Source: Gemmatimonadaceae bacterium (lineage in GTDB: Bacteria > Gemmatimonadota > Gemmatimonadetes > Gemmatimonadales > Gemmatimonadaceae). From it: a DNA stretch of 64,000 bases. The stretch's first letter is position 1; each line of letters begins with the position of its first letter. The translations under genes were made by a program, and so were the position numbers. Under the pieces are notes generated by a model. It was not told the origin of the DNA. It searched no databases and saw nothing but the letters and a program-made list of their open reading frames with translations. Where the stretch lies: positions 62,001 through 126,000 of the forward strand of contig JADZCT010000038.1 of assembly GCA_020851455.1 (NCBI GenBank), read 5' to 3'. Shown piece by piece: positions 46,218 through 54,883 of this stretch.

Positions 46218-47222
46218 TCAGCCGCGCCAGCGCTTTCGTTCGCCCCGCACGTCAATGTGTACGTACGGGGCGTTGCCGCGGTTTCCATACACGCCCATCC
46301 CGCCCACCAGTTCCGGGTGGCGCTCCTCCACGATGTCCACCGCGCGGGCGATCGCGAGGATGTCGAAATACGAGACGCGGCCGTCGCCGTCGGCGTCGAG
46401 CGCGAGATCCACGGCGTCGCCGTACTGGTGGCGGCTGTCGGACGCCGCGCGCGGCACGCGCATGTTGTACAGCGGAGTGCGGAAGCCGGAGTGCACATCC
46501 ACGAGCATTGGCCGGTAGCGTCCACCGAGCTGCTCGAGCACCAGTTCGACCTTGTCGAGGATGCGGCGGTCGAGGGCCACGTAGCGCGGCCACCGCTGCT
46601 GCCCGTCGTGGGTGAGGAAGTCGGCAAGCTGCAGGTGCTGCGTCACCCACAGGTCGGCGTCGCCGGGCCATACCTCGACGAACCCCTGCGGGGGCGCCTT
46701 CGCGCCACCCCTCGTGTGCTCGGCCGTGTAGGTACCGATTCGGTAGCCGTTCAGCGACGGCCCCACCTTGGCGTTGAATGGCACCATGACAGCGACCGTG
46801 AGGTCGCCGAGGATCGTTCGGCTGCCGTTCTCCGTAACGGCGAGGTGGTAGAAGCCAGGGTTCGGCGGCGAGGTGACCGTTCCGCTGCCCAGCGCAGCGT
46901 ACTGAGTGACGGCGCCCGAATCGGCCGCCTTCACCCACTGGTACATGGCGCCAGGTCGCGCGGGCGCGTTTTCGACGGGAAAGTCGAACCGTTCGTCGGG
47001 TAGCTTGAGGAGCAGGCGCACTTCGCCGCTCGATCCGAAAGCGTCCGCGCGGGACACGGCGCTCGGCGCAACGGGCGGGCCAAAGACGGACCCGAGCAGT
47101 CGCTGCGGCGGAAACATGACCATCACGGCAATCACGATCGCCGCCAGCGCGCCGAATACCCCGGCCTGCCGGTACGACCAGCGGTCGTCACGGCGATCGG
47201 GCGGCAGGAGGTGGCTGGTCAT
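46218..47222 (-). CDS. Membrane-anchored M15-type peptidase
   Basis: A 334-residue protein with one N-terminal membrane helix (AGVFGALAAIVIAVMVMFP) and an extracytoplasmic part. The C-terminal 120 residues have the M15 zinc site pattern: DVHSGFRTPLYN, SRHQYGDAVDL and YVHIDVRG. Members are D,D-carboxypeptidases or endopeptidases of peptidoglycan. A DADGDGRVSYFD insert resembles an EF-hand calcium loop, an odd addition in this family. It would act on the cell wall in the periplasm. It is followed by the DUF2281-like gene on the same strand. Confidence 0.75.
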   Translation of the reverse strand: MTSHLLPPDRRDDRWSYRQAGVFGALAAIVIAVMVMFPPQRLLGSVFGPPVAPSAVSRADAFGSSGEVRLLLKLPDERFDFPVENAPARPGAMYQWVKAADSGAVTQYAALGSGTVTSPPNPGFYHLAVTENGSRTILGDLTVAVMVPFNAKVGPSLNGYRIGTYTAEHTRGGAKAPPQGFVEVWPGDADLWVTQHLQLADFLTHDGQQRWPRYVALDRRILDKVELVLEQLGGRYRPMLVDVHSGFRTPLYNMRVPRAASDSRHQYGDAVDLALDADGDGRVSYFDILAIARAVDIVEERHPELVGGMGVYGNRGNAPYVHIDVRGERKRWRG

Positions 47223-47271
47223 CCCGTTGTTATACGCCTGAGGCGGTGCGCGGAGCCATTCAGGCTGCCTG

Positions 47272-48306
47272 CTAGCGCCGCTCGATGGTGAGGAGGTCGA
47301 GGATCGGCGTACCGGCCGGCTCGCTCCGCCCGCTTCGAACCCGTGCTGTGACGGTCAGCTTCGTTAGCGGCGCGATCGAGCGCGCCTCGGCCAGGAGGTT
47401 GGGTGGGACGGCAAGGTACAGCACCACGTTCTCCGTGCCAGGGCCTCGGGCGAGGAGGTACGGCTCGTCGGGCGCCATCTCGACTCTGATCGGGTCGGCG
47501 TTCTGCAGCGCCATGACCTCCACCTCCCATCGCACGACGCGGCCTTTCATTCCGGCCGGATCGGCGCGCAGGTCGGCGGCACGAATGCCAGGCGCGGCCG
47601 CGGAAGCGCCAACTTCCACGTCACCGTCGGGCACCCAGCCATCGAGTCGCACGCGGACCCACCCGGGCTGTCGGCTCACGACCTCCACTGAACCGCCAGG
47701 CGCGATGCTGCCCAGCGAAGAGCCGGACGGCAAGTCGTGCACCCGGGCGCCGCCGGACGATATCACGCCGCGGCTCTCGGCCTTGCCCGGCTGCGCCGGC
47801 GCGGCGGGGGAGGCGACCTCCCTGGTACGCACCGCCTGCGCGGGCAATGGAGGAGGAGGCCGCGTTCCTTTCTGCGCGCGACCGGTGTTCGCGGCCGCAC
47901 TCCCGGCCGGAAGGGCGCTCGACGTGATCCACAGCGAGCGGCGTACGCGCGCCCACGTGCCTTGGCGCGCGATGACGTGCACGCCGGCGCCGGGCTGGAG
48001 GGTCGCGATGATGTCGCCGCTGGTCGAGGGCCTGGAGCGCAGGCGCAGGGTGATACGGCCCGAGACGGTCGCCGGGAACGAGTCGCGGGCCGAGCCCAGC
48101 CGGGACGCGTCCACCCACCCTTCCATCGTCACCAGCGAGGCGTCGCCGGACGTCTCCCCCGTGGGTGTGACCGGCGCTCCGGGAGGAAGCGACGCCAGCG
48201 TCTGTCCGCCTGGGCGCTGGCGGCCCTCGGCGGCAGCCGTGGTGGCAACCTGCGCGTGTGCGGCGGTTGCGAGCGAAAGGAGGCAGAGGGCGTTGGCGAG
48301 GCGCAT
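47272..48306 (-). CDS. Secreted protein with bacterial SH3-like domains
   Basis: A 344-residue protein from ATG 48306. The signal peptide (MRLANALCLLSLATAAHAQ) would be cleaved after AHA. Two SH3b-like segments are visible: RITLRLRSRPSTSGDIIATLQPGAGV, then VIARQGTWARVR, and ARVHDLPSGSSLGSIAPGG, then VEVVSRQPGWVRVRLDGWV. Each has the G-x-W-x-x-V core. A proline-rich linker lies between them, and a beta-rich C-terminal domain follows. SH3b domains in bacteria often bind cell-wall peptides. Its neighbour is an M15 peptidase, in keeping with a cell-envelope role. Confidence 0.7.
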   Translation of the reverse strand: MRLANALCLLSLATAAHAQVATTAAAEGRQRPGGQTLASLPPGAPVTPTGETSGDASLVTMEGWVDASRLGSARDSFPATVSGRITLRLRSRPSTSGDIIATLQPGAGVHVIARQGTWARVRRSLWITSSALPAGSAAANTGRAQKGTRPPPPLPAQAVRTREVASPAAPAQPGKAESRGVISSGGARVHDLPSGSSLGSIAPGGSVEVVSRQPGWVRVRLDGWVPDGDVEVGASAAAPGIRAADLRADPAGMKGRVVRWEVEVMALQNADPIRVEMAPDEPYLLARGPGTENVVLYLAVPPNLLAEARSIAPLTKLTVTARVRSGRSEPAGTPILDLLTIERR

Positions 48307-48415
48307 CGCTGGAAGGGCCGTGTGACGGAAAGTACATTGCATCGCGCGTCACGCCGCGACGACACTGGCTTTCGCGGCCAATCCAAATTACCACATTTCC
48401 GACCCCCGGCCCAAG

Positions 48416-49975
48416 ATGCACAGCGCCGACAGGCGCCCCGTGGTTCTCGTCGTCCTCGACGGATGGGGGTATCGCCCCCAGGCAGAGGGCAACGCGATCG
48501 CGCATGCGCGTATCCCCACGTGGAACCGGCTCTGGGAGCGCGGCGCGCGCACGCTCCTGAAGGCGTCGGGGCTCGCGGTTGGCCTCCCGGAGGGGCAGAT
48601 CGGGACCAGCGAGGTCGGTCACCTGAACCTCGGCGCCGGCCGCGTGGTGATGCAGGACCTCCCGCGGATCTCCGAGGCGATCAGGTCGGGCGAGTTCTTC
48701 CGGAACGAGGCACTGCGCGCCGCCTGCGCGCACGTCCGCCGGACCGGCGGCACGCTGCACCTCATGGGCCTCGTGGGCGACGGCGGGGTGCACGCCCACC
48801 AGTCGCACGCGCTGGCGCTGCTTGACCTGGCGGAGCGGGAACAGGCCGGGCGCATTGCGATTCACGCCCTCATGGACGGCCGCGATACGATGCCGACCTC
48901 GGGGCTCGGGTACCTCACCGCGCTGGCCGGCGCCCTCCGCGGGCGCGCCACCATCGCGAGCGTTGGGGGACGGTACTACGGAATGGATCGCGACAAGCGC
49001 TGGCCGCGGATCGAAAAGTGGTATCGCGCCGCGGTCACGGGCGAGGGTCCCGCCGCAGCTGACCCGCTCACCGTGGTACGCGAGTCGTACGCGCGCGACG
49101 TGACGGACGAGTTCGTCGTCCCCGCGACGATCCACGCCAACGGCGCGCCCGTTGCGCCCATGCGCGACGGCGACGCCCTGATCACCTGGAACTACAGGGC
49201 CGACCGGATGCGCCAGATCGTGCGCGCCGTTGCCGTGGACGGCTTCGACGGCTTCGCGACTGGCAAGCGCCCCGCGCTCGGCGTCACGACGATGACGCAG
49301 TACGACGCCACGTTCGGGCTGCCGGCGGCATTCGCGCCAATGTCCATGGCGCGCATCGTGGCGGAGGTGCTGTGCGATGCGGGCCTCACGCAGCTGAGGA
49401 CTGCCGAGACCGAGAAGTACGCGCACGTCACGTACTTCTTCAACGGCGGGGTCGAGGCGCCGTACAGGGGCGAGGAGCGGCGGCTGGTGCCCAGCCAGCA
49501 GGTCGCGACGTACGACCTGGCACCCGAGATGAGCGCGCCGGGTATCACGGACGTACTCTGCGGGGCCATCGAGGCGCGCGAGCACGCCTTCGTGCTCTGC
49601 AACTACGCCAACGGAGACATGGTGGGACACACCGGCAACTTCCCGGCGACCGTACGGGCCTGCGAGGTCGTGGATGAATGCCTTACGCGCGTGGTTGCGA
49701 GCGCCGGGAAGGCAGGCGCGCGGCTGCTCGTCACGGCCGACCACGGCAACTGCGAGATGATGATTGACCCGGCTACGGGCGGGCCGCACACGGCCCACAC
49801 CACGAACCCGGTGCCATTCGTGCTCGTTGACCAGTCTGTCTCGCTCGGCAGCGGCGACGTGCTGCGGACGGGCGGCGCCCTCTGCGATGTTGGACCGACG
49901 ATCCTTTCCCTGCTTGGCCTCGGCCAGCCCGACGAAATGACCGGGCGCACCCTTCTTCAGGCGGTCCCTGCGTGA
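48416..49975 (+). CDS. gpmI: 2,3-bisphosphoglycerate-independent phosphoglycerate mutase
   Basis: A full-length 519-residue iPGM. The catalytic serine is S65 in GTSEVGHLNLGAGRVV. The phosphatase-like domain has VVLDGWGYRP at the start and VTADHGNCEMM near the end; the transferase insert has SVGGRYYGMDRDKRW and WNYRADRMRQI. It interconverts 3- and 2-phosphoglycerate in glycolysis and gluconeogenesis. It is followed by a barrel-like gene with a GTGA overlap. Confidence 0.97.
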   Translation: MHSADRRPVVLVVLDGWGYRPQAEGNAIAHARIPTWNRLWERGARTLLKASGLAVGLPEGQIGTSEVGHLNLGAGRVVMQDLPRISEAIRSGEFFRNEALRAACAHVRRTGGTLHLMGLVGDGGVHAHQSHALALLDLAEREQAGRIAIHALMDGRDTMPTSGLGYLTALAGALRGRATIASVGGRYYGMDRDKRWPRIEKWYRAAVTGEGPAAADPLTVVRESYARDVTDEFVVPATIHANGAPVAPMRDGDALITWNYRADRMRQIVRAVAVDGFDGFATGKRPALGVTTMTQYDATFGLPAAFAPMSMARIVAEVLCDAGLTQLRTAETEKYAHVTYFFNGGVEAPYRGEERRLVPSQQVATYDLAPEMSAPGITDVLCGAIEAREHAFVLCNYANGDMVGHTGNFPATVRACEVVDECLTRVVASAGKAGARLLVTADHGNCEMMIDPATGGPHTAHTTNPVPFVLVDQSVSLGSGDVLRTGGALCDVGPTILSLLGLGQPDEMTGRTLLQAVPA

Positions 49976-50685
49976 CGATCCGCTTTCGTGCATTGGCAGC
50001 AGCCGCGATCGCGGGCGGCGCGTTCCTCGCACCGCACGGCGCCTCCGGGCAATCCGTCGTGGGGCGGCTCCCGCAGGACGCCGTCTTGAAGGACCTGCAT
50101 GACGGCCAGCGCATCGGACCGTTCGTGGGCTGGCTCGTGACGGGACAGGATCCCGTTGGCGTGCGCGCCAAGTCGGCGCCGATGGTGGGTCTGCGATACG
50201 ACGTGTTCGTGTCGAACCCGTTCTACTTCACGGCGCGCGCGTTCGTCGCGCCGTCGTCGCACGACGTGTACCTACCCGCGGCGCCGGCGGCAAACAACCG
50301 GGCTGGCACGGCGTCGGCCAATCAGTTCGGCCTGGAAGCTGGTTTCGAGGTGGCGCTCACGGGCGAGCGTTCGTGGCGCGGGGTGCAGCCGCTGGTGAAC
50401 ATGGGCGTCGGGCTGATCGCCGGTGCGGGAAACGGGTTCGACGCGGGCGGCTACAAGCCGGGCGTGAGCGCGTTGTACTCGTTTGGCGTCGCCGCGCGGA
50501 TCCCCACCGGCCGGAACGGCGAGCTTCGCGCCGACTTCGGGTGGATGGTGCACCAGGTGCGCTACCCCAACCGCTTCAGGAGCTCCATGGGCGACAACCC
50601 ACCCCTCCGCCCGACCGGATCGCTCACGCCGCTCACGACCGACCGCGCCGTGACCGTGGGGTGGACGTGGGGTGTGTTCCGGTGA
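49972..50685 (+). CDS. Secreted beta-barrel-like protein of unknown function
   Basis: A 237-residue protein with a signal peptide (ALAAAAIAGGAFLAPHGASGQ). The remainder shows alternating hydrophobic/polar strands (GLRYDVFVSNPFYFTARAFV, FGLEAGFEVALTG, LVNMGVGLIAGAG, SFGVAARIPTGRNGELRADF) and ends with a strand VTVGWTWGVFR. This is the look of a small outer-membrane barrel. The GTG start overlaps the gpmI stop by 4 bp. No specific family is recognised, and the pairing with a glycolytic enzyme is probably positional only. Confidence 0.7.
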   Translation: MTIRFRALAAAAIAGGAFLAPHGASGQSVVGRLPQDAVLKDLHDGQRIGPFVGWLVTGQDPVGVRAKSAPMVGLRYDVFVSNPFYFTARAFVAPSSHDVYLPAAPAANNRAGTASANQFGLEAGFEVALTGERSWRGVQPLVNMGVGLIAGAGNGFDAGGYKPGVSALYSFGVAARIPTGRNGELRADFGWMVHQVRYPNRFRSSMGDNPPLRPTGSLTPLTTDRAVTVGWTWGVFR

Positions 50686-50704
50686 CGCACGCCGTCGCGC
50701 CACG

Positions 50705-51349
50705 ATGAGCGGAGGCGCGACGACATCACGGCGGCGCTGCCTTGGTGCGGTGCTGGCAGGCGGACGCGCGACCCGCATGGATGGCGCGCTCAAGGGGCTG
50801 GAGGTGGCCGGAAGCCGCCGGCTGCTCGACCGGGCAGCCGAGTCACTGCGCGCCGCCGCAGACTGCCTGGCCATCATCGCCAACGACCCTTCGGCAACCG
50901 GGTGGATTCCCGGCGTGCGCATCGTCCCGGACGCACGTCCTGGCCTTGGCGCGCTGGGCGGGATCCACGCTGCGCTCGCGGCCGCCGCGGGCGCGGACGT
51001 GCTGGTACTGCCGTGGGACGCCGGTTTCGTGCCCTCCGGCCTGCTCCGCGAGCTGCGCGAGGCAGGGGAGCTGCACGGAGCCGACGTCGCCGCACCGCGG
51101 AGCAACTCACCGTGGGGGTTCGAGCCGCTCTGCGCATGGTACTCGGCGTCGGCGATTTCCTACGTCGTGGCACTGCTCGACGAGGGTGACGGGCGAGCGG
51201 GCGCGCTGGCGGTCAGGTGCCGGCACCTCGTCGTGGACTCCTCGTCGTGGGGCGATCCCGATGACATCTTCTTCAACGTGAACACTCCAGCGGACCTCGA
51301 CCGCGCGCGTGCGAACGCCGCACGGCTCGACAGGCGAGCGGCCCAATGA
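50705..51349 (+). CDS. mobA: MobA-like molybdenum cofactor guanylyltransferase
   Basis: A 214-residue nucleotidyltransferase. The GTP-binding loop AVLAGGRATRMDGALKGLEVAG (G-G-x-S/A-x-R-M, with downstream K) and NVNTPADLDRA near the C-terminus fit MobA/MocA. MobA joins GMP to molybdopterin, giving the bis-MGD cofactor. The usual CDMP metal motif appears as LPWDAGFV, a divergence that lowers certainty. The ATG at 50705 is chosen over an upstream start inside the preceding gene. It overlaps the PBP4 gene by 4 bp; moeA follows, so molybdenum cofactor genes bracket a cell-wall gene. Confidence 0.8.
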   Translation: MSGGATTSRRRCLGAVLAGGRATRMDGALKGLEVAGSRRLLDRAAESLRAAADCLAIIANDPSATGWIPGVRIVPDARPGLGALGGIHAALAAAAGADVLVLPWDAGFVPSGLLRELREAGELHGADVAAPRSNSPWGFEPLCAWYSASAISYVVALLDEGDGRAGALAVRCRHLVVDSSSWGDPDDIFFNVNTPADLDRARANAARLDRRAAQ

Positions 51350-52701
51350 GAGCCGTTGTGTGGCGGCGCGCGGCTGCCGTTGCGCTCGGCTCGCTCGGCG
51401 CCAGCCTCGCGGCGGCGTGTGCGCGTACCGCCCCGGCAAGCCGGCCCGGCCCGGCCCCGCTCCCGGCGCTGTCACTGCGCGACTTCGGCCGCTTCGTTGA
51501 CACGATGGTCACTGCTCCGGCGTTCCGGAACGCGAACTGGGGCATCCTCATCGTTGACCCCGCGGCGAGCGATACCCTGTACTCGCGCAATGCCGGCAAG
51601 CTCTTCATGCCCGCGTCGAACCAGAAGCTGCTAACCGGAGCCACGGCGCTCGCCCAGCTCGGCGCCTCGTACCGGTTCACCACGCGGTTCGCCTCGACCG
51701 GGCCGATGGACAGCGTCATGCGCGGCGACCTCGTGGTGTTCGGCACCGGCGACCCGACGTTCAGCGACACGCTCCAGGGCGGTGACTACCGCAACGCATT
51801 CCGCGCGATGGCCGACTCCATTGCGACGCGCGGAATCCGCCGCATCGCAGGCGCTCTGGTGCGCGGCGGTCCGGCGTTCACGGACGCGCAGTGCGGCTAC
51901 GGGTGGGAACTCGACGACCTCGACGAGCCGTACGCCGCGTGCGTGGACGAACTATTCGTGAACGAGGGCTACCAGCGCGTGCGCAGGGTGCGCCGCAACG
52001 GGGATTCGGCGACGGTGGCCGCCGCGATCCGCGACCCGCGGGGAGCGTTCTTCTCTGCGCTCTCGGAAGCGCTCGCTGAGCGCGGGATCGCGGTGGCGGG
52101 TGGAACCGACACCTTGCGCGTGGTCGCGGACTCCGGCCTCGCGCCCGTCTTCACGCTGCGGTCGGTGGAACTGCCAGCGATCCTCGCGCGCATGCTCAAG
52201 CCGTCGCAGAACCAGGTGGCCGAGCTGCTCTTCAAGACGCTGGGCCGCGAGCGCACCGGTGTTGGCACGGCCGACAGCGCGCGCCGCGTGGTCGAGCGGC
52301 AGCTCGTCGCATGGGGAGCCGACACCGCCGGGTTCGCGGTGCGCGACGGGAGCGGGATGTCGCGCCACGACTACGTGACGCCGGAAACGATCATCCGCGT
52401 GCTGGACGAGATGCGCCGCGCGCCAACGTTCCCGCTCTGGTACGCGGCGATGCCCGTGGCGGGCGTGGACGGCACCCTGGAGAACCGGATGCGTGGCACG
52501 GCCGCCGCCGGCAACGTGCGCGCGAAAACAGGCACGGTTGACAAGGCCCGGTCGCTCTCCGGGTACGTGACGGCGGCCGACGGCCGCATGCTCGAGTTCA
52601 GCTTCCTCTGCAACAACTTCACGGTTCCCAATCGCGAGGTGGAGCGGGTGCAGGATGCGATCCTCGCGACGATAGCCGCGCGCGCGCGGCCACGGCGGTA
52701 G
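51346..52701 (+). CDS. dacB: D-alanyl-D-alanine carboxypeptidase/endopeptidase (PBP4, S13 family)
   Basis: A 451-residue penicillin-binding protein. The signal peptide ends in AAAC, a possible lipobox. Active-site motifs are SNQK (S91, in MPASNQKLLTGA), SQN (287-289) and KTGT (K394). The DGSGMSRHDYVTP segment is typical of DacB. It trims or cleaves peptidoglycan cross-links in the periplasm. The gene overlaps mobA by 4 bp and stops 5 bp before moeA. Confidence 0.92.
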   Translation: MRAVVWRRAAAVALGSLGASLAAACARTAPASRPGPAPLPALSLRDFGRFVDTMVTAPAFRNANWGILIVDPAASDTLYSRNAGKLFMPASNQKLLTGATALAQLGASYRFTTRFASTGPMDSVMRGDLVVFGTGDPTFSDTLQGGDYRNAFRAMADSIATRGIRRIAGALVRGGPAFTDAQCGYGWELDDLDEPYAACVDELFVNEGYQRVRRVRRNGDSATVAAAIRDPRGAFFSALSEALAERGIAVAGGTDTLRVVADSGLAPVFTLRSVELPAILARMLKPSQNQVAELLFKTLGRERTGVGTADSARRVVERQLVAWGADTAGFAVRDGSGMSRHDYVTPETIIRVLDEMRRAPTFPLWYAAMPVAGVDGTLENRMRGTAAAGNVRAKTGTVDKARSLSGYVTAADGRMLEFSFLCNNFTVPNREVERVQDAILATIAARARPRR

Positions 52702-52706
52702 CCAGG

Positions 52707-53969
52707 ATGCCACCAACTCCGGAGCGGTACCAGCTCGACGTCGCGGAAGCCCTTGCCCGCGTCGTGGCCGGCGTGCCGCGGCTCGGCACAGAGCGCGTCG
52801 GCATCTCGGGTGCGCGCGGGCGCGTGCTCGCATCGCCCGCGCGATCGCCCATTGACATGCCGCAGTGGAACAACGCGGCAATGGATGGATACGCGCTGCG
52901 GGCGAGCGACATCACGAGGGTGCCCGCCACGCTCGAGGTGACGGGAACGATCGCGGCGGGCTCGCGCGCCGCCGGCGCGGTGGGCCCGGGCGAGGCGATG
53001 CGCATCATGACCGGCGCGCCGGTGCCCGACGGAGCCGACTCGGTGGTGCGCGTGGAAGACACCGACGATGGGCGTGAACGCGTTGAGGTTCGCGGCAACC
53101 GTGACGCCCGCCGGAACGTGCGGCTTGCGGGCGAGGACTTCCGCGCGAACACGAGCGTACTCGAGCCGGGCGACGTGCTCGGCGCGGCACACATCGGGCT
53201 GCTCGCGACCATCGGCGCGGCCGAGGTCGAGGTCGTGCGCGCGCCACGCGTGGCAATCCTGTCGTCGGGCGATGAACTCGTGCCGCCCGGGCAGTTCGAC
53301 GAAGTGCTCGCTGGCCGCAAGATCGTCGCGTCCAACGCCGTGACCCTGCGCGAACTGGTACGTGACGCCGGCGGCGAGCCGGTGGACATCGGCATCGCCG
53401 CCGACACGCGGGAGTCAGTGAGGGAGCACCTGAAGCGCGCTTCTGGCGCCGACCTGCTGATTACTTCCGGTGCCGTCTCGGTGGGCGAGTTCGATTACCT
53501 GCGCGATGTGCTAGTGGCAGAGGGCGCCGAGATTGACTTCTGGCGCGTCCGGATGCGCCCCGGATCGCCGGTCGCGTTCGGCCGGCTTGGCGCGATGCCA
53601 TGGATCGGACTGCCGGGGAATCCCGTCAGCACGATGGTCACATTCGAGGTCTTCGCCCGGCCCGCCATCCGCAAGATGCGCGGCCACGACGCCTTCTATC
53701 CGGCGACGGTAGAGGTCGTGCTCGGCGAGGCGTTCGATCGCACGGCCGACATCGCGCACTTCATCCGCGTGAAGCTCACGTGCGAGAACGGGCGGCTCGT
53801 CGCGCACCGTACGGGCAGCCAAAGCTCCGGCGTGCTCACCTCGATGGCGCGGGCCGACGCGCTCCTCGTGCTGCCCCGGGGTGTACACGACGCGCCGGCC
53901 GGCGCGACGATGCGCGCGATTCCGCTCAACGACAGGCTCGCGCACTCCGACACCTTCGACGTCGGCTGA
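52707..53969 (+). CDS. moeA: Molybdopterin molybdenumtransferase
   Basis: A 420-residue MoeA. It shows SPIDMPQWNNAAMDGYALRA, GEAMRIMTGAPVPDGADSVV, the central VAILSSGDELVPPG, and the C-terminal GLPGNPVSTMVTFEVFARP. It inserts molybdate into adenylylated molybdopterin. With mobA two genes upstream it gives the last steps of Mo-cofactor synthesis. No molybdoenzyme is encoded in the window. Confidence 0.96.
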   Translation: MPPTPERYQLDVAEALARVVAGVPRLGTERVGISGARGRVLASPARSPIDMPQWNNAAMDGYALRASDITRVPATLEVTGTIAAGSRAAGAVGPGEAMRIMTGAPVPDGADSVVRVEDTDDGRERVEVRGNRDARRNVRLAGEDFRANTSVLEPGDVLGAAHIGLLATIGAAEVEVVRAPRVAILSSGDELVPPGQFDEVLAGRKIVASNAVTLRELVRDAGGEPVDIGIAADTRESVREHLKRASGADLLITSGAVSVGEFDYLRDVLVAEGAEIDFWRVRMRPGSPVAFGRLGAMPWIGLPGNPVSTMVTFEVFARPAIRKMRGHDAFYPATVEVVLGEAFDRTADIAHFIRVKLTCENGRLVAHRTGSQSSGVLTSMARADALLVLPRGVHDAPAGATMRAIPLNDRLAHSDTFDVG

Positions 53970-54055
53970 CCCTGGCGCGTCCTTATGCCAACGACCGGCG
54001 GCAATGTGCGCATCGTCCATCCGCGCACAGCGGATGAGTTACGGCATGGCGCGGT

Positions 54056-54085
54056 TTGACCTCGTGCCTGCGGCCGCCGTACTCT
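54056..54085 (+). promoter_or_regulatory. Possible promoter of the micro-ORF/zinc-ribbon unit
   Basis: TTGACC (54056-54061) is a near-consensus -35 box. TACTCT (54080-54085), 18 bp further on, is a weak -10. It sits 23 bp before the micro-ORF start, inside the 138-bp gap after moeA. Confidence 0.3.
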
Positions 54086-54107
54086 ATGAGCGCGGGAGAT
54101 GGAGCTG

Positions 54108-54197
54108 ATGGCACAGCAGCCGGTGCAGGTTCCCCACCAGGACGGAGCTGTCAGGCAGATGATCACGATCCACGAGTTGCGGATGGGCGTTCCATGA
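54108..54197 (+). CDS. 29-codon micro-ORF coupled to the zinc-ribbon gene
   Basis: ATG 54108 to TGA 54195-54197 encodes MAQQPVQVPHQDGAVRQM followed by ITIHELRMGVP. A ribosome site is present as GGGAG at 54094-54098 (9 bp before the ATG) or GGAG at 54101-54104. The stop overlaps the next start by 4 bp (ATGA), the same coupling as most gene pairs here. The product is soluble, uncharged to slightly basic and too short for domain assignment. It may be a leader peptide for the downstream gene or a genuine small protein. A search for conservation in relatives would be decisive. Confidence 0.5.
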   Translation: MAQQPVQVPHQDGAVRQMITIHELRMGVP

Positions 54198-54883
54198 TCG
54201 CGCAGATCGGCAAGGCGCCAAGCTGGATTCCGTTTGCCGCCTCGGCCGCCTTCCTCGTAGGCCTTGCGTGGCTCGTGATGCGTTGGGCAAGGAAGACTGT
54301 CCAGAAGGATCTCGACCCGGTGAACACGGGAAAGATGCGGCCGTCCATGGCGTTGAAGGCCGACGTGGTGCCGCCGGCCCTGCTGAAGGAGGCGCTCGCG
54401 AAGGGGCTGGTGTCGGCGCAGCAGTTGGCAACGATGTCGCCTGTCGAACGCCAGTTCCTGTTCCAGCAACTCGCGCCGAAGCTGGCTGCCGCGCCCGGCG
54501 TTCCCGGCAATGCGCCGCCACCGCTCACCAGCAACGAACTGCCGCTCAAGCCAACGCTGGTGGCCGCGCCGCTCGATGTCCCCCAGCTCCGGTCAACGCA
54601 GGCCATCCCGGTGATCCCCGGGAAGCCGCTCGACCTGCCACCGCCCACGCCCGCGCAGGTTGCCGCGTTTGGATCTCCTCGCACGCCCGCACCGAACCAT
54701 GGGTCAGACGCGTTCAGGCTGCACTGCCCGTGCTGCGGGACGTCGCTCAGGATGCCCGCCTTCCCCCCGCTCGTGGCGTTCTGCGAATCGTGCGGCGCGA
54801 AGACAGCCGTGCGCACCGAGGAGCAGGGCCGGCTCGTGATCAACACCGCGCCTCCCGGCGTCACGCACCCTCCCGCGAAGTGA
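54194..54883 (+). CDS. Membrane-anchored protein with C-terminal zinc ribbon
   Basis: A 229-residue protein from ATG 54194. It has a short N-terminus, one membrane helix (WIPFAASAAFLVGLAWLVM) and a basic stop-transfer. A long Pro/Leu-rich linker follows, with segments such as LLKEALAKGLVSAQQLATMS and RQFLFQQLAPKL. The C-terminal zinc-ribbon-like unit has CPCC (the first pair in a C-x-x-C arrangement with HCPCCG) and CESCG about 25 residues later. The ribbon would lie in the cytoplasm if the helix runs out-in. No family is recognised. Confidence 0.75.
   Translation: MIAQIGKAPSWIPFAASAAFLVGLAWLVMRWARKTVQKDLDPVNTGKMRPSMALKADVVPPALLKEALAKGLVSAQQLATMSPVERQFLFQQLAPKLAAAPGVPGNAPPPLTSNELPLKPTLVAAPLDVPQLRSTQAIPVIPGKPLDLPPPTPAQVAAFGSPRTPAPNHGSDAFRLHCPCCGTSLRMPAFPPLVAFCESCGAKTAVRTEEQGRLVINTAPPGVTHPPAK

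Noticed and set aside
47621-50032. Leftward open frame of 803 codons opposite gpmI
   Set aside because: gpmI is unmistakable on the other strand; the long frame is a GC-content artefact.
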